Of a stretch of DNA of 64,000 nucleotides, positions 1 to 8,041 are shown one piece after another; within the stretch, counting starts at the first letter, position 1; every line of letters starts with the position of its first letter. Under the pieces are notes generated by a model that saw only the letters and a list, made by a program, of their open reading frames with translations, did no database searches and was not told the origin of the DNA. The stretch is from a bacterium (GTDB lineage: Bacteria > Chloroflexota > Dormibacteria > Dormibacterales > Dormibacteraceae), in the NCBI GenBank assembly GCA_004299235.1, contig SCQL01000026.1:90240-154239 (forward strand), read 5' to 3'. Both the position numbers and the translations under genes were made by a program.

Positions 1-613
1 CGTCGATGAACTCCGGGCGAAACAGGCGCCGCTCGAGGCCGACGGAGATCAGCGCTGCCGCGCCGGCGCCGAAGGCCCAGACGATCATCAACGGCTCGGT
101 CGAGTAGACGGCGACGACCGTGGTCGTGAAGCCGGCCAGGATGTAGCCGATGCTCGAGCCCGCGGCGATCACCGGGAAGATGCGCTTCCCCTCGAGCAGG
201 TTGAAGTGCTGGCTCGCGAAGCTCCAGAAATGGAGCATCACCAGCTCGAACGCGACCGAGTAGACGACGTAGGCAGTGAAGGCCACGGTCGCGGTCTCCC
301 CCACCGCGTATGCGGCATAGATGCCCAGGGCGGCCACGGAATTGAGTGCGAGATTCAGGCGGAATGCGCGGCCGACGCCGATTCTTCGGGTGACGATTCC
401 CTGCAGCGCGACCATCGGCCAGACGGCCAGGGCCAGGACGATGAAGAAGAGCGGGTAGGCGTGCGGCCCCGCCTTGGCCAGGAATATCGCCTGGGTCGCG
501 TTGAACGCCGTGTACATGGCCCAGCCGACGACGATCGCGAAGCCGGCGACCTGGAGCGTGCGGTTGAGCTCGCTGCGCCGGACGCGCAGGAACCTCGCCA
601 GCATCGGCGACAT
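1..613 (-). CDS. NTT-like membrane carrier (partial)
   Basis: About 204 N-terminal residues are visible; the gene continues off the left edge. The translation starts MSPMLARFLRVRR and then shows several hydrophobic segments. A central stretch reading FWSFASQHFNLLEGKRIF followed by AAGSSIG resembles the conserved loop of Npt1/Npt2 (ATP/ADP translocase-like) carriers, where FW, KR-F and AGGSLG recur. It lies 69 bases downstream of htpX on the same strand, so it is probably the last gene of a GT2-htpX-carrier operon. A GTG at about 640 is an alternative start. Substrate is unknown; a more general MFS protein is possible. Confidence 0.5.
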   Translation of the reverse strand, partial: MSPMLARFLRVRRSELNRTLQVAGFAIVVGWAMYTAFNATQAIFLAKAGPHAYPLFFIVLALAVWPMVALQGIVTRRIGVGRAFRLNLALNSVAALGIYAAYAVGETATVAFTAYVVYSVAFELVMLHFWSFASQHFNLLEGKRIFPVIAAGSSIGYILAGFTTTVVAVYSTEPLMIVWAFGAGAAALISVGLERRLFRPEFID

Positions 614-682
614 GGCGTCCGGACTGACCCAGCCCTGCACGGCAAAGCGATTATTAGCTAACGCAACGCGGACGGCGCCTGG

Positions 683-1582
683 TCAGGTCTGCTGGACGCT
701 CGCGATCCTCTCCAGGGCGGCGATTCGCTCCTCGATGGGAGGGTGGGTGTCGAACAGGTGGTTGAAGAAGCTGCCGTGGTGCTCCTGCGGGTTGTCGATG
801 CACATCGCGGCCGCCGCGTGGTTGAAACGCTCGGGGGGCTTGTCGTTTTGCGCGATCTTCTTCAGCGCATTGATGAGGCCGACCGGGTTGCGTGTGAGCT
901 CGACCCCACTCACGTCCGCAAGCGACTCGCGCTGGCGTGAGAGCGCGAGCTGCATGAGGGGCCCGACGAGGAAGGCGATGAGCGTGAACATGATGCCGAC
1001 GGCGAAGACGACCAGGACTGCCCGGTCGTCACGGCTGCGGATGCGCCAAGCACCGTTCCAGTACATGCTCGCGATCAGCGCGGCGAGCCCGATCATGGTC
1101 GTGACCACCAGCAGCAGGCGGACGTCGAAGTTCCTGATGTGGCTCATCTCGTGCGCGAGCACGCCCTCCAGCTCCTCGCGGTTCATCATCTCGAGCAGCC
1201 CGGTCGTCACGGTCACCGCGGCGTGGTTGGGATCGCGCCCGGTGGCGAATGCGTTGGGACTCGGGTCGTTGATGATGAAGACCTCGGGCATCGGTAAGCC
1301 GACGCCGATGGCCAGCGCCTGGACGACGTTGTAGAGCTGCTGGAACCGCTGCGGATCGGCCTTCTGCGCGCCCATCGCGGAAAGGACCGTCGCCGACCCG
1401 AAGTAGTAGGAGAACAGAGCCGCGCCGACGCCCAGCAGGCCCAGGACCATGGCGCCCGTGATCGCGCCGCTCGTCCCGTAAGCGATCGCGCCGACGATCA
1501 GGCCGGCCACCAGCCAGACCGCGAGAAACCCGAGGATCACGACGACGCTGTTGCGCTTGTTGCGGGCGATCTGGTGATACAC
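683..1582 (-). CDS. htpX: HtpX-like M48 zinc metalloprotease
   Basis: A 299-residue membrane endopeptidase of the M48 family, which degrades damaged membrane proteins. Two N-terminal membrane segments (about residues 13-33 and 43-67) precede the zinc motif HEMSH (His144, Glu145, His148). The third ligand is probably Glu219 in SRQRESLAD. Two further hydrophobic segments lie at about 154-174 and 188-210, the usual HtpX layout and length. The start is GTG, directly abutting the TAG stop of the upstream glycosyltransferase, with a purine-rich AGGAGAG about 11 bases before it, so the pair is probably translationally coupled. Confidence 0.92.
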   Translation of the reverse strand: MYHQIARNKRNSVVVILGFLAVWLVAGLIVGAIAYGTSGAITGAMVLGLLGVGAALFSYYFGSATVLSAMGAQKADPQRFQQLYNVVQALAIGVGLPMPEVFIINDPSPNAFATGRDPNHAAVTVTTGLLEMMNREELEGVLAHEMSHIRNFDVRLLLVVTTMIGLAALIASMYWNGAWRIRSRDDRAVLVVFAVGIMFTLIAFLVGPLMQLALSRQRESLADVSGVELTRNPVGLINALKKIAQNDKPPERFNHAAAAMCIDNPQEHHGSFFNHLFDTHPPIEERIAALERIASVQQT

Positions 1583-2482
1583 CTAGCTCGACTCTCTCCT
1601 CGTCCTACCCCTTGCAACTGAATCTTTTACCCATTCTGCCGCCCATCGACCCCAGATCTGCGCCCAGACCAACCCGTTGCCGAACGCCGAAACGTCCTCG
1701 GCGTGGTGCTTGAAGTGGTAAGCCCACATCGCCCGGTGCCGCTCGTATGACATCCGCCTTCGCGCCCCGGCATCGCCCGGGCGGTCGTGATGGACGGCGC
1801 CGGCGGCCGGCAGGTAGAAGACCTTCCAACCGCCGAGCTTGAGCCGGTAGCACAGGTCGATGTCCTCGCCGAACAGGAAGTAGCGCGGATCGAAGAACCC
1901 GACACGATCCAAGGCCGCCGTCCGCAGCATCAGGCAGGCGCCGGTGCCGGAATCCATCTCGTGGACATCCGATTCCGGGACGTGCCCCATGTTGTGGCGG
2001 CCGAAGCGCGGGCTCTTCGGAAACAGCCGGCTCAGACCGACGGTCCGGTAGAAGAGCGTGCTCGGGAGGGGAAAGGCCCGGCGTGCGTCAGGGTCGAAGC
2101 GGCCGTCAGAGAGCAGGACCCGCGGACCCACAGCCCCAGCGTCCGGCCGCGTCAGGAGGAAATCCGCGAGCCTGCCGACGCACTGCGGGTCGACCGTCAC
2201 GTCGGTGTTCAGAAGAAGCACGAAGCGGCCCTGGCAGCGCTCCAGCCCGACGTTCGCGGCCCGCCCGTAGCCGAGGTTCTTCGGCTGGACGAGCACGGTC
2301 GCCTGCGGATACTCGTCCGTGACCGCCGCGGCCGATCCGTCAGACGAGTCGTTGTCCACGACCACGGCTTCCACCGGCACGTCCGCACTCGCGAAGAAAG
2401 CCTGCAGACACCGGAGAAGAAGGTCCTTGGCGTTGTAGCTGACTATCAGTGCTGAGACGATGGGCTTCGCCTGATCGGGCAT
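1583..2482 (-). CDS. GT2 family glycosyltransferase
   Basis: A 299-residue GT-A fold glycosyltransferase resembling rhamnosyltransferases of cell-surface polysaccharide synthesis. It opens with the nucleotide-sugar region (ALIVSYN, VVVDNDSSDGS), followed by the acceptor-side region with NTDVTVDP and the later FGEDIDLCYRL (catalytic ED motif). ATG at 2482 gives MPDQAKPIVSALIVSYN, the normal family start; the open frame upstream is low-complexity arginine-rich shadow. It is divergent from a flippase across 59 bases and abuts htpX, which suggests an envelope polysaccharide locus. Sugar and acceptor cannot be deduced. Confidence 0.88.
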   Translation of the reverse strand: MPDQAKPIVSALIVSYNAKDLLLRCLQAFFASADVPVEAVVVDNDSSDGSAAAVTDEYPQATVLVQPKNLGYGRAANVGLERCQGRFVLLLNTDVTVDPQCVGRLADFLLTRPDAGAVGPRVLLSDGRFDPDARRAFPLPSTLFYRTVGLSRLFPKSPRFGRHNMGHVPESDVHEMDSGTGACLMLRTAALDRVGFFDPRYFLFGEDIDLCYRLKLGGWKVFYLPAAGAVHHDRPGDAGARRRMSYERHRAMWAYHFKHHAEDVSAFGNGLVWAQIWGRWAAEWVKDSVARGRTRRESS

Positions 2483-2525
2483 CGGGAACGCATTATCGCC
2501 GCCGGGGCGCGGTGCACGCGTCGAG

Positions 2526-2531
2526 TAGAAT
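2526..2531 (+). promoter_or_regulatory. -10 box of flippase gene, leaderless type
   Basis: TAGAAT, five of six matches to TATAAT, ends 10 bases before the GTG at 2542, so transcription should begin at or next to the start codon. No Shine-Dalgarno sequence precedes that GTG and no good -35 box is visible. Confidence 0.5.
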
Positions 2532-2541
2532 CTCCCGGACT

Positions 2542-3852
2542 GTGCAGACCGGCGCGCGACTGGGTCTCGGCCAGCGCCTGGCCCAGGTCCGGCGGAACCG
2601 GTTGGTCCGGCAAAACTTGGTCCTGTTCGTCGGCGGACTGGTCGCGGGCATCGGCGGGTTCGTCTTCCACGCCATCGCGGGGAGGGTGCTCGGGCCGGCC
2701 ACCTACGGCCAGGTTGCATTCCTGATCGCGCTTTACGCCGTCGGGACCGCCCCGGCCCTGATCCTGATCGTCGTCCTCGCCAGGTACACCGCGACATTGG
2801 CGGCTCGCGGAGATGCCGGCGTCCGGTCGCTTCTGGCCCGCACCACCAGGCTGGTCGCCATCCCCTGCCTGGTGGCGGTGCTCCTGACGACCCTGTTCGC
2901 GCGTCCGGTGGCGGCCTTCGAGCACCTGGGTTCGACGATCCCGATCGTCATCCTCGGCTTCTCGATCGCGCTGATCTGGCAGGTGGCGATTCCGCGCGGC
3001 ATCCTCCAGGGAGTGCAGAGATTCCCGGCGCTTTCACTCAACCTTTCGCTGGAGCTGATCGTGCGCACCGCCGTGGTGTTCGGGCTGCTCAAAGCCGGCT
3101 ATGCCGTTTCAGGCGCGATGGCGGCGGTGTTCACGGGGCTCGCCATCTGCTTCGGTGTAGGACTGTATTCACTGCGCGACCACTTCCGCCGCACGGGCAG
3201 AAGGGTCCGGTTGCGGGTCATGGCCGGGTTCTCACTGACCGCGGCCGCAGGCATCATCGGCATCCAGATCCTCTACAACCAGGACGTGATCCTCGCCGAG
3301 CACTACCTGAGCGGCCATGACGGCGGCATCTACGGCGGGCTGAACAAGATCGGGACCATCCTCTTCTTCCTGACCCTGAGCGTCAGCCAGGTGCTGTTCC
3401 CGAGAGTTGTGGAGGCGGTGGCCAAGGAGCAGCACCCTGGGCGGATCCTCCTCTCCTCAGCCGGGATCCTGGCGGCGCTGGGCGCCGGCGCCCTGCTGGT
3501 CTTTGCCGTGGTGCCGGGGCTGGTCGTCGGCATCCTGTTCGGTCCCGGGTTCCGCGACGCGACGCCTTACGTGTTCGCCGTGGGCGTCATCGGCCTGGCG
3601 CTGTCGCTGGACAACCTGCTCGTCCAGTTCTTCATGGCGGTGCACGATCGCGTCTTCGTTCCGATACTCGCGGCGGCCTGCGGCGCCGAGGGGTTGCTGA
3701 TCATCCTGTTCCACGCCAGAGTCGGGCAGATCGTGCTCGACGTTCTGGCCGCCCTGATCGCCCTGCTGGTGCTGCTGAGCATCCGCTGCTACCTGCTCCT
3801 ACCCAGCCTGCATGCGGAGAGCCTCGCGGAAGCCGAGCCGGCGATCGACTAG
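2542..3852 (+). CDS. polysaccharide flippase (Wzx/MOP type)
   Basis: A 436-residue multispanning membrane protein of the MOP superfamily, which moves lipid-linked oligosaccharides across the inner membrane. About a dozen hydrophobic segments run from residue 25 (LVLFVGGLVAGIGGFVF) to the C-terminus, with the typical early GRVLGPATYGQVAF segment matching G-x-LGP-xYG of flippases. GTG at 2542 is chosen because it follows a leaderless-type -10 box; the longer upstream frame overlaps the divergent glycosyltransferase start and is not protein-like. Its partnership with the GT2 gene is inferred from position. Confidence 0.82.
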   Translation: MQTGARLGLGQRLAQVRRNRLVRQNLVLFVGGLVAGIGGFVFHAIAGRVLGPATYGQVAFLIALYAVGTAPALILIVVLARYTATLAARGDAGVRSLLARTTRLVAIPCLVAVLLTTLFARPVAAFEHLGSTIPIVILGFSIALIWQVAIPRGILQGVQRFPALSLNLSLELIVRTAVVFGLLKAGYAVSGAMAAVFTGLAICFGVGLYSLRDHFRRTGRRVRLRVMAGFSLTAAAGIIGIQILYNQDVILAEHYLSGHDGGIYGGLNKIGTILFFLTLSVSQVLFPRVVEAVAKEQHPGRILLSSAGILAALGAGALLVFAVVPGLVVGILFGPGFRDATPYVFAVGVIGLALSLDNLLVQFFMAVHDRVFVPILAAACGAEGLLIILFHARVGQIVLDVLAALIALLVLLSIRCYLLLPSLHAESLAEAEPAID

Positions 3853-3857
3853 AAACA

Positions 3858-3893
3858 ATGAGTCCCGTCGCCCTTGCGGGCTCCGGGACTCAT
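3858..3893 (-). terminator. terminator of 5S rRNA
   Basis: A 10-bp perfect stem (ATGAGTCCCG paired with CGGGACTCAT) with a short loop lies 7 bases past the 5S 3' end. On the minus strand it is followed by the T-rich TGTTTCT. It may also stop the flippase transcript from the other side, although the plus-strand exit carries A, not T. Confidence 0.75.
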
Positions 3894-3900
3894 AAAAACG

Positions 3901-4016
3901 CTCGGCAACGACCTACTCTCCCACCGGGTTACCCCGACAGTACCATCGGCGCTGGAGGGCTTAACTGCCGTGTTCGGAATGGGAACGGGTGTCTCCCCTC
4001 CGCCATGGTCACCGAA
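3901..4016 (-). rRNA. 5S ribosomal RNA
   Basis: The minus-strand sequence contains the hallmark 5S blocks: GGGGAGACACCCGTTCCC, then CCGAACACGG, AGTTAAGCCCTCCAGCGCC, GATGGTACTG and GTGGGAGAGTAGGTCG. The closing stem is CGGTGACC near the 5' end with CGTTGCCGAG at the 3' end. Length is about 116 bases, normal for the family. No 16S or 23S gene is near; it has its own -10 box upstream and a hairpin terminator downstream, so it is transcribed alone. End positions are accurate to a few bases. Confidence 0.95.
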
Positions 4017-4023
4017 CGCATCG

Positions 4024-4029
4024 ATTATA
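4024..4029 (-). promoter_or_regulatory. -10 box of the 5S rRNA gene
   Basis: A perfect TATAAT on the minus strand lies 7 bases upstream of the 5S 5' end, the correct distance for initiation at the mature end. The -35 region is poor by eye. Confidence 0.7.
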
Positions 4030-4032
4030 GCC

Positions 4033-4094
4033 AGGTTGGGGTGAGGGGATCATGTACCCCGCTCTCCCCCTCGGGAAGAAGGTTGGGGTGAGGG
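4033..4094. repeat. tandem 15-base repeat upstream of 5S
   Basis: AGGTTGGGGTGAGGG occurs at 4033-4047 and again at 4080-4094, separated by a C-rich segment (CTCTCCCCCTCGGGA) that can pair partly with it. Both copies are followed within a few bases by CATG. They sit immediately upstream of the 5S promoter. The remainder of 4095-4241 shows nothing I can identify. Confidence 0.6.
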
Positions 4095-4241
4095 AACCAT
4101 GCATCTTCAAGGTCACCACCTCGGCTCTGCTGTCGCATCATCGGACAGCGCGCGAGGGCCACTGGCAGGTGGTCCCCAAGGATTCGGGAAGGTGCCCCTC
4201 CCGCCTCTACCATTCGCCTCCCGAGCGGTGGTAGGCGCCGG

Positions 4242-4415
4242 TCAGCGGGTCCGGCGACGCCGCGCGCGGAGGCTCTTGATCTTGCGAGCTTCCGCCGGCG
4301 GGACGTAGTGCGAACGGCGTCGCATCTCGCGCACGAGCCCCTGCTCCTGCACCTTGCGGCGGAACTCCCGAAGTGCCTGCTCGAACTCCTCGGGATCCTT
4401 GACTACGATACGCAC
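4242..4415 (-). CDS. rpsU: ribosomal protein bS21
   Basis: A 57-residue basic protein of the small ribosomal subunit, needed for initiation on many mRNAs. The translation VRIVVKDPEEFEQALREFRR, then EMRRRSHYVPPAEARK and a run of arginine and lysine, follows the S21 pattern of an N-terminal helix and a basic tail. GTG at 4415 is chosen because GGAGGG lies 2 bases upstream and because it gives the family length; the open frame extends to 4505 but the extra residues are not S21-like. It lies on the same strand as the 5S gene, 225 bases upstream of it. Confidence 0.85.
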   Translation of the reverse strand: MRIVVKDPEEFEQALREFRRKVQEQGLVREMRRRSHYVPPAEARKIKSLRARRRRTR

Positions 4416-4525
4416 AACCCTCCAAGGATAACCGGTCAGCGGCAGCCGCTGCTCTGTGAGGTCTCCTCGAGGCCGAACCGATCGACCGCCAGCCGCCTCA
4501 GGCACCGCGCCGGGGTTGCCATGGG

Positions 4526-5782
4526 TCAGATCGCCGGTCCCGCTATCAGTGTGACCGTCGCGGTATGCGTGCCATTCTGGTCGACCCAGGTCACAGGCAA
4601 GCGCTCGCCCGGCTTGTGGGCGTGGAGCGCGGTGCCAAGCGTGTCGATCGAGATGACAGCTGCGCCTCCGACCGCCGTGATGACGGAGTACTGGCCGATG
4701 CCGGCCGCGGCAGCGGGTGATCCCGGTTGCACGCCGACCACGAGGGCGCCCGACGGCACGTTCAGGCCGAGCCGCGCGGCGATGGAGCCGTCCAAGTCGC
4801 GGACCTGGACTCCCAGGAAACCGACGGGACCGATGATGAACCCGGAGCCGGATTGACCCGAGCGAATCTTGTTGACGCTCGCGAGCGCGGCATCCGACGG
4901 GACCGCGTACGCGACGGTTGAGCTGGTCGACCGGAAACCCTGCACGTCCCCAGCGGTGATCATCCCGATGACCTGGCCGGCGGCGTTGACGAGCGGGCCG
5001 CCTGAATCGCCCTGGCTGATGCTGGCGTCGCTCTGGATCATCCCGGTCAGGGTTTCTGAGGCGGCGCGGCCTTCACCGGCCGTGATGGTTTGATCGAGAG
5101 CCGTGATCGTGCCCTGGGTGGCGTGCGGAGTGCCGCCCAGACCGAGCGCGTTGCCAAGGGCGACGACCTTGTCGCCGACGTGAAGGCTCGAAGAGCGCGC
5201 CATCGTCACGACCGGCAACCCGGAGACGCCGCGGATTTGAAGAAGAGCGACGTCCGCGCTCAGATGCACGCCGACGACCTCGGCCGCGTACGTTCCAGAA
5301 CGACCCGCGATCGTGACCTGGATCTTGGTGGCTCCGTTGATGACGTGGTTGTTGGTCAGCACCTCACCTGAGGAGGTCAGGATCATGCCGGTGCCGGCCG
5401 CCTCGCCGGAGACGGTGACGGTGTTGATGTCGACGATCGCGGGATCCACCTTGGCGGCGATGGCGGCGGCGTTGAGGCTTCCGTTCTGGGCACCGGCTCC
5501 GGACCCGGTGTCCGGGTTGACGGCCTGGATCGGCGCCGGCAACGAGATCTGCGGCGGGTGCGGGCTGATGCCTCTCGCCAGGCTCCAGCCGATGCCGGCG
5601 CCGCCTGCGGCGGCCACGACCGCGACCAGCACCACGATCGACGCGATGCGATGCCCCAACGAGTTGTTGGCGGGGGCGGCAGCAGGCGGCGCTGGCGGCA
5701 GCGGCGACGGTGGATCCGCCGGCTGCGGCGCGGTCAGCGACGGCTGACCCGATTCAATCGATTCTCTGTCCATTTCCGACAT
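4526..5782 (-). CDS. HtrA/DegP-like membrane-anchored serine protease
   Basis: A 418-residue envelope protease for protein quality control. Residues 1-42 are a proline-rich cytoplasmic stretch, 46-66 one transmembrane segment, about 105-300 the trypsin-like domain and about 315-410 a single PDZ domain. The triad is His146 (TNNHVI), Asp177 (LSADVALLQI) and Ser260 (QGDSGGP). ATG at 5782 (MSEMDRES) is chosen; the frame runs open to 6313 but overlaps the divergent oxidase gene and is not protein-like. This resembles actinobacterial and Chloroflexota HtrA/PepD proteins rather than secreted DegP. Confidence 0.9.
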   Translation of the reverse strand: MSEMDRESIESGQPSLTAPQPADPPSPLPPAPPAAAPANNSLGHRIASIVVLVAVVAAAGGAGIGWSLARGISPHPPQISLPAPIQAVNPDTGSGAGAQNGSLNAAAIAAKVDPAIVDINTVTVSGEAAGTGMILTSSGEVLTNNHVINGATKIQVTIAGRSGTYAAEVVGVHLSADVALLQIRGVSGLPVVTMARSSSLHVGDKVVALGNALGLGGTPHATQGTITALDQTITAGEGRAASETLTGMIQSDASISQGDSGGPLVNAAGQVIGMITAGDVQGFRSTSSTVAYAVPSDAALASVNKIRSGQSGSGFIIGPVGFLGVQVRDLDGSIAARLGLNVPSGALVVGVQPGSPAAAAGIGQYSVITAVGGAAVISIDTLGTALHAHKPGERLPVTWVDQNGTHTATVTLIAGPAI

Positions 5783-5923
5783 GTGGGTTGGCCTCCGGTA
5801 GCGAGGTGCTCGAGATGTGTCCCACGATGCGGCCGGAAACTTTGAGAACGGTGGCAGAACCCTTGGAGTTGGCTGAGAAATTTGCTTATTGCCGGTTGCC
5901 AGCCGGTGTCTCATGCTCCCGGC

Positions 5924-7306
5924 ATGAAGATGCTCAGCGGTCTCGCAAGCTTCAGAGGCACCCTCATCCAACCGGAGGACGGCGGCTACCACGAGGCGCG
6001 GCGGATCTGGAACGACGCCATCGACCGCAGGCCCGCGGTGATCGCGCGGTGCATGGACACGGACGACGCGGCGATGGCGCTCAGACACGCACTTGCCGAG
6101 GGGCTGCCGGTCGCGATCCGTGGCGGCGGGCACAACGTCGCCGGTTCGGCCCTGTGCGACGGCGGGGTCGTGATCGACTTTTCGGCGCTCCGAGGGGTGG
6201 AGGTGGAGCCTCGTGCGCGAACCGCCTGGGTCGAGCCAGGGGCTCTGTGGGGCGACTTCGATGCCGCCACCCAGGCCCACGGCCTGGCCGCGCCGGCTGG
6301 AATCGTCACCCACACGGGCGTGGCGGGGCTGACGGTCGGCGGTGGCTTCGGCTGGCTCAGCCGGCGCTGGGGATTGACGTCCGACAACCTGCTCTCAGTC
6401 GAGATGCTGCTCGCCGATGGGAGCCGGGTCCGCGCGGCGGCCGACGAGCACGAGGAGCTCTTCTGGGCAGTGCGCGGCGGCGGCGGGAACTTTGGGATCG
6501 TGACCAGATTCGAGTTCCAGCTCCACCCGCTTGGCAACATGGTCCTCGCCGGACCGCTCCTGTTCACTCCTGAGCAGGCGCGCGAAGCGCTCGCTTTCTA
6601 TCGAGAGTTCATCTCCTCCGCGCCGAACGAGCTGGCCGTTTACGTCAGCCTCCGCACCGCACCACCGCTCGACTGGGTTCCACAGGATTTGCGCGGCACT
6701 GACGTCCTGATGCTCATCCCCTGCTATGCCGGTGAGCCGGAGCACGGAGAGGAGGTGCTGCGGCCGCTGCGCAAGTTCGGACCACCCGCGGCCGACCTCG
6801 TTCAGCGAAAGCCATACCTCGAGCACCAGTCGATGTTCGACGCCAGCGTCCCGCACCACTGGGGCTACTACTGGAAGTCGCATTACCTGCCTTCGCTGAC
6901 GGACGCTGCCGTGGAGGTCATGTTGGAGCGGGCATGGGGCAAGGCCTCACCGGCCTCGTACACCCTCCTGTTCCACCTCGGAGGTGCCATCGCCGAGCGG
7001 CCGGAGGACGCCACCGCCGCGAGCGGCCGCGACGCCGTGCACGCGATCAACATCAACGCCGCATGGCCGGAGGGAGGGCCTCAGCATCCCGACATCAGCT
7101 GGTGCCGCGACTACTTTGCCGCCCTGGAGCCGCACTCGACCGGCGGTGTGTACGTGAACTTCCTCCACAACGACGAAGGCGAGGCTCGCGTGCGCGCCGC
7201 CTATGGTCCGCGCTACGAACGGCTGGCCCGGATCAAGGCGCGGTACGACCCGGACAACATCTTTCGATCCAACCAGAACATCAAACCGGCGGATGGAGTC
7301 GCGTGA
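5924..7306 (+). CDS. FAD-linked oxidase, berberine-bridge type
   Basis: A 460-residue flavoprotein with an N-terminal PCMH/FAD-binding domain and a C-terminal BBE segment. RGGGHNVAG near residue 75 carries the histidine that normally binds FAD covalently. GVAGLTVGGGFGWLSRRWGL and the later GGGGNFGIVT complete the FAD site. The C-terminus YDPDNIFRSNQNI matches the BBE signature (Y-P-N-F-N-NI). Members oxidise alcohols, sugars or secondary metabolites; the substrate here is unknown. No signal peptide is evident. Start is ATG 5924 (MKML) or possibly the next ATG at 5930. Confidence 0.85.
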   Translation: MKMLSGLASFRGTLIQPEDGGYHEARRIWNDAIDRRPAVIARCMDTDDAAMALRHALAEGLPVAIRGGGHNVAGSALCDGGVVIDFSALRGVEVEPRARTAWVEPGALWGDFDAATQAHGLAAPAGIVTHTGVAGLTVGGGFGWLSRRWGLTSDNLLSVEMLLADGSRVRAAADEHEELFWAVRGGGGNFGIVTRFEFQLHPLGNMVLAGPLLFTPEQAREALAFYREFISSAPNELAVYVSLRTAPPLDWVPQDLRGTDVLMLIPCYAGEPEHGEEVLRPLRKFGPPAADLVQRKPYLEHQSMFDASVPHHWGYYWKSHYLPSLTDAAVEVMLERAWGKASPASYTLLFHLGGAIAERPEDATAASGRDAVHAININAAWPEGGPQHPDISWCRDYFAALEPHSTGGVYVNFLHNDEGEARVRAAYGPRYERLARIKARYDPDNIFRSNQNIKPADGVA

Positions 7307-7384
7307 CGCCGCTCGTCGCCTGTCATTTCCCGGCCAAGCGGCCGCGGGCCGGCGGACGCAAGCTCAGCTGATGCAGCCAGGCGA

Positions 7385-8041
7385 TCAGCTCGGCGGCAAC
7401 TCACTTGAGGTGAGACCTTCGGTGAGGGGCTGCCACGCTTCCAACGCGAGGTCTGCGGCTTCGTCAAGGCTGAGGACCTTGCCGCTGACGCCATGACCCG
7501 CGGCCCAGGTTTCGGCCAGCTCGCGGTTGGCGAAGAGATTGCTGTTCGGACACCACTCCTCATACACGTTCTGGCAGCAGTCGATCAGCTCTGTATCAGG
7601 CCGGAAGAGTACCGCGTCGCTCGGCCGCGGCCTGCCGCGATCGAAACGGACTTCGATCAGGCTGCGGTCGGGCGGACTCGGAGAGAACGCCCGGCCGCCA
7701 GCCCGTAGAGCTCCGAAGATGCCGAGGATGTCGTAGGCGCACCAGGTCCAGAACCGGCGTCCCTCGACTTCGATCTCGTGGCGGTCAGGAATGACGCTCA
7801 GGCCGGTTGAACCGACGACCTGCCCGGCACCGTCGCGCCGGATGCGCCCGGCCCGGTCCAGTTCTTCGAGCAGCGCGGCCAGCCGGTCCAAGCGGAGGCC
7901 GGAGGCCTCGGCAAGCGTCTCGGGTGCGATCGCTTCGGCACGAGTGAACAGGAGCTGAAACGCCGCGGTTCGCACCAGGGCCTCGAGGTCGAGCGGCGGC
8001 TTCAGCCTCGTCTTCGGCCGGCGGACGGACATCCCGCTCAT
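7385..8041 (-). CDS. merB: alkylmercury lyase-like protein (MerB family)
   Basis: A 218-residue protein that would cleave carbon-mercury bonds and hand Hg(II) to MerA. An N-terminal winged-helix-like region (about 20-80) precedes the core. The catalytic set appears as Cys101 and Asp104 (WTWCAYDILG) and Cys164 (EEWCPNSNLFANRE). The spacings of 3 and 63 residues are the same as in characterised MerB (Cys96, Asp99, Cys159). The following AETWAAGH resembles the MerB C-terminal helix. Its ATG overlaps the merA stop as ATGA, so translation is coupled. Related MerB-like proteins without proven lyase activity exist. Confidence 0.8.
   Translation of the reverse strand: MSGMSVRRPKTRLKPPLDLEALVRTAAFQLLFTRAEAIAPETLAEASGLRLDRLAALLEELDRAGRIRRDGAGQVVGSTGLSVIPDRHEIEVEGRRFWTWCAYDILGIFGALRAGGRAFSPSPPDRSLIEVRFDRGRPRPSDAVLFRPDTELIDCCQNVYEEWCPNSNLFANRELAETWAAGHGVSGKVLSLDEAADLALEAWQPLTEGLTSSELPPS

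Noticed and set aside
206..1334. Plus-strand open frames opposite the carrier and htpX genes
   Set aside because: They are antisense shadows of the NTT-like and HtpX genes; the translations are arginine/alanine-rich without domain motifs.
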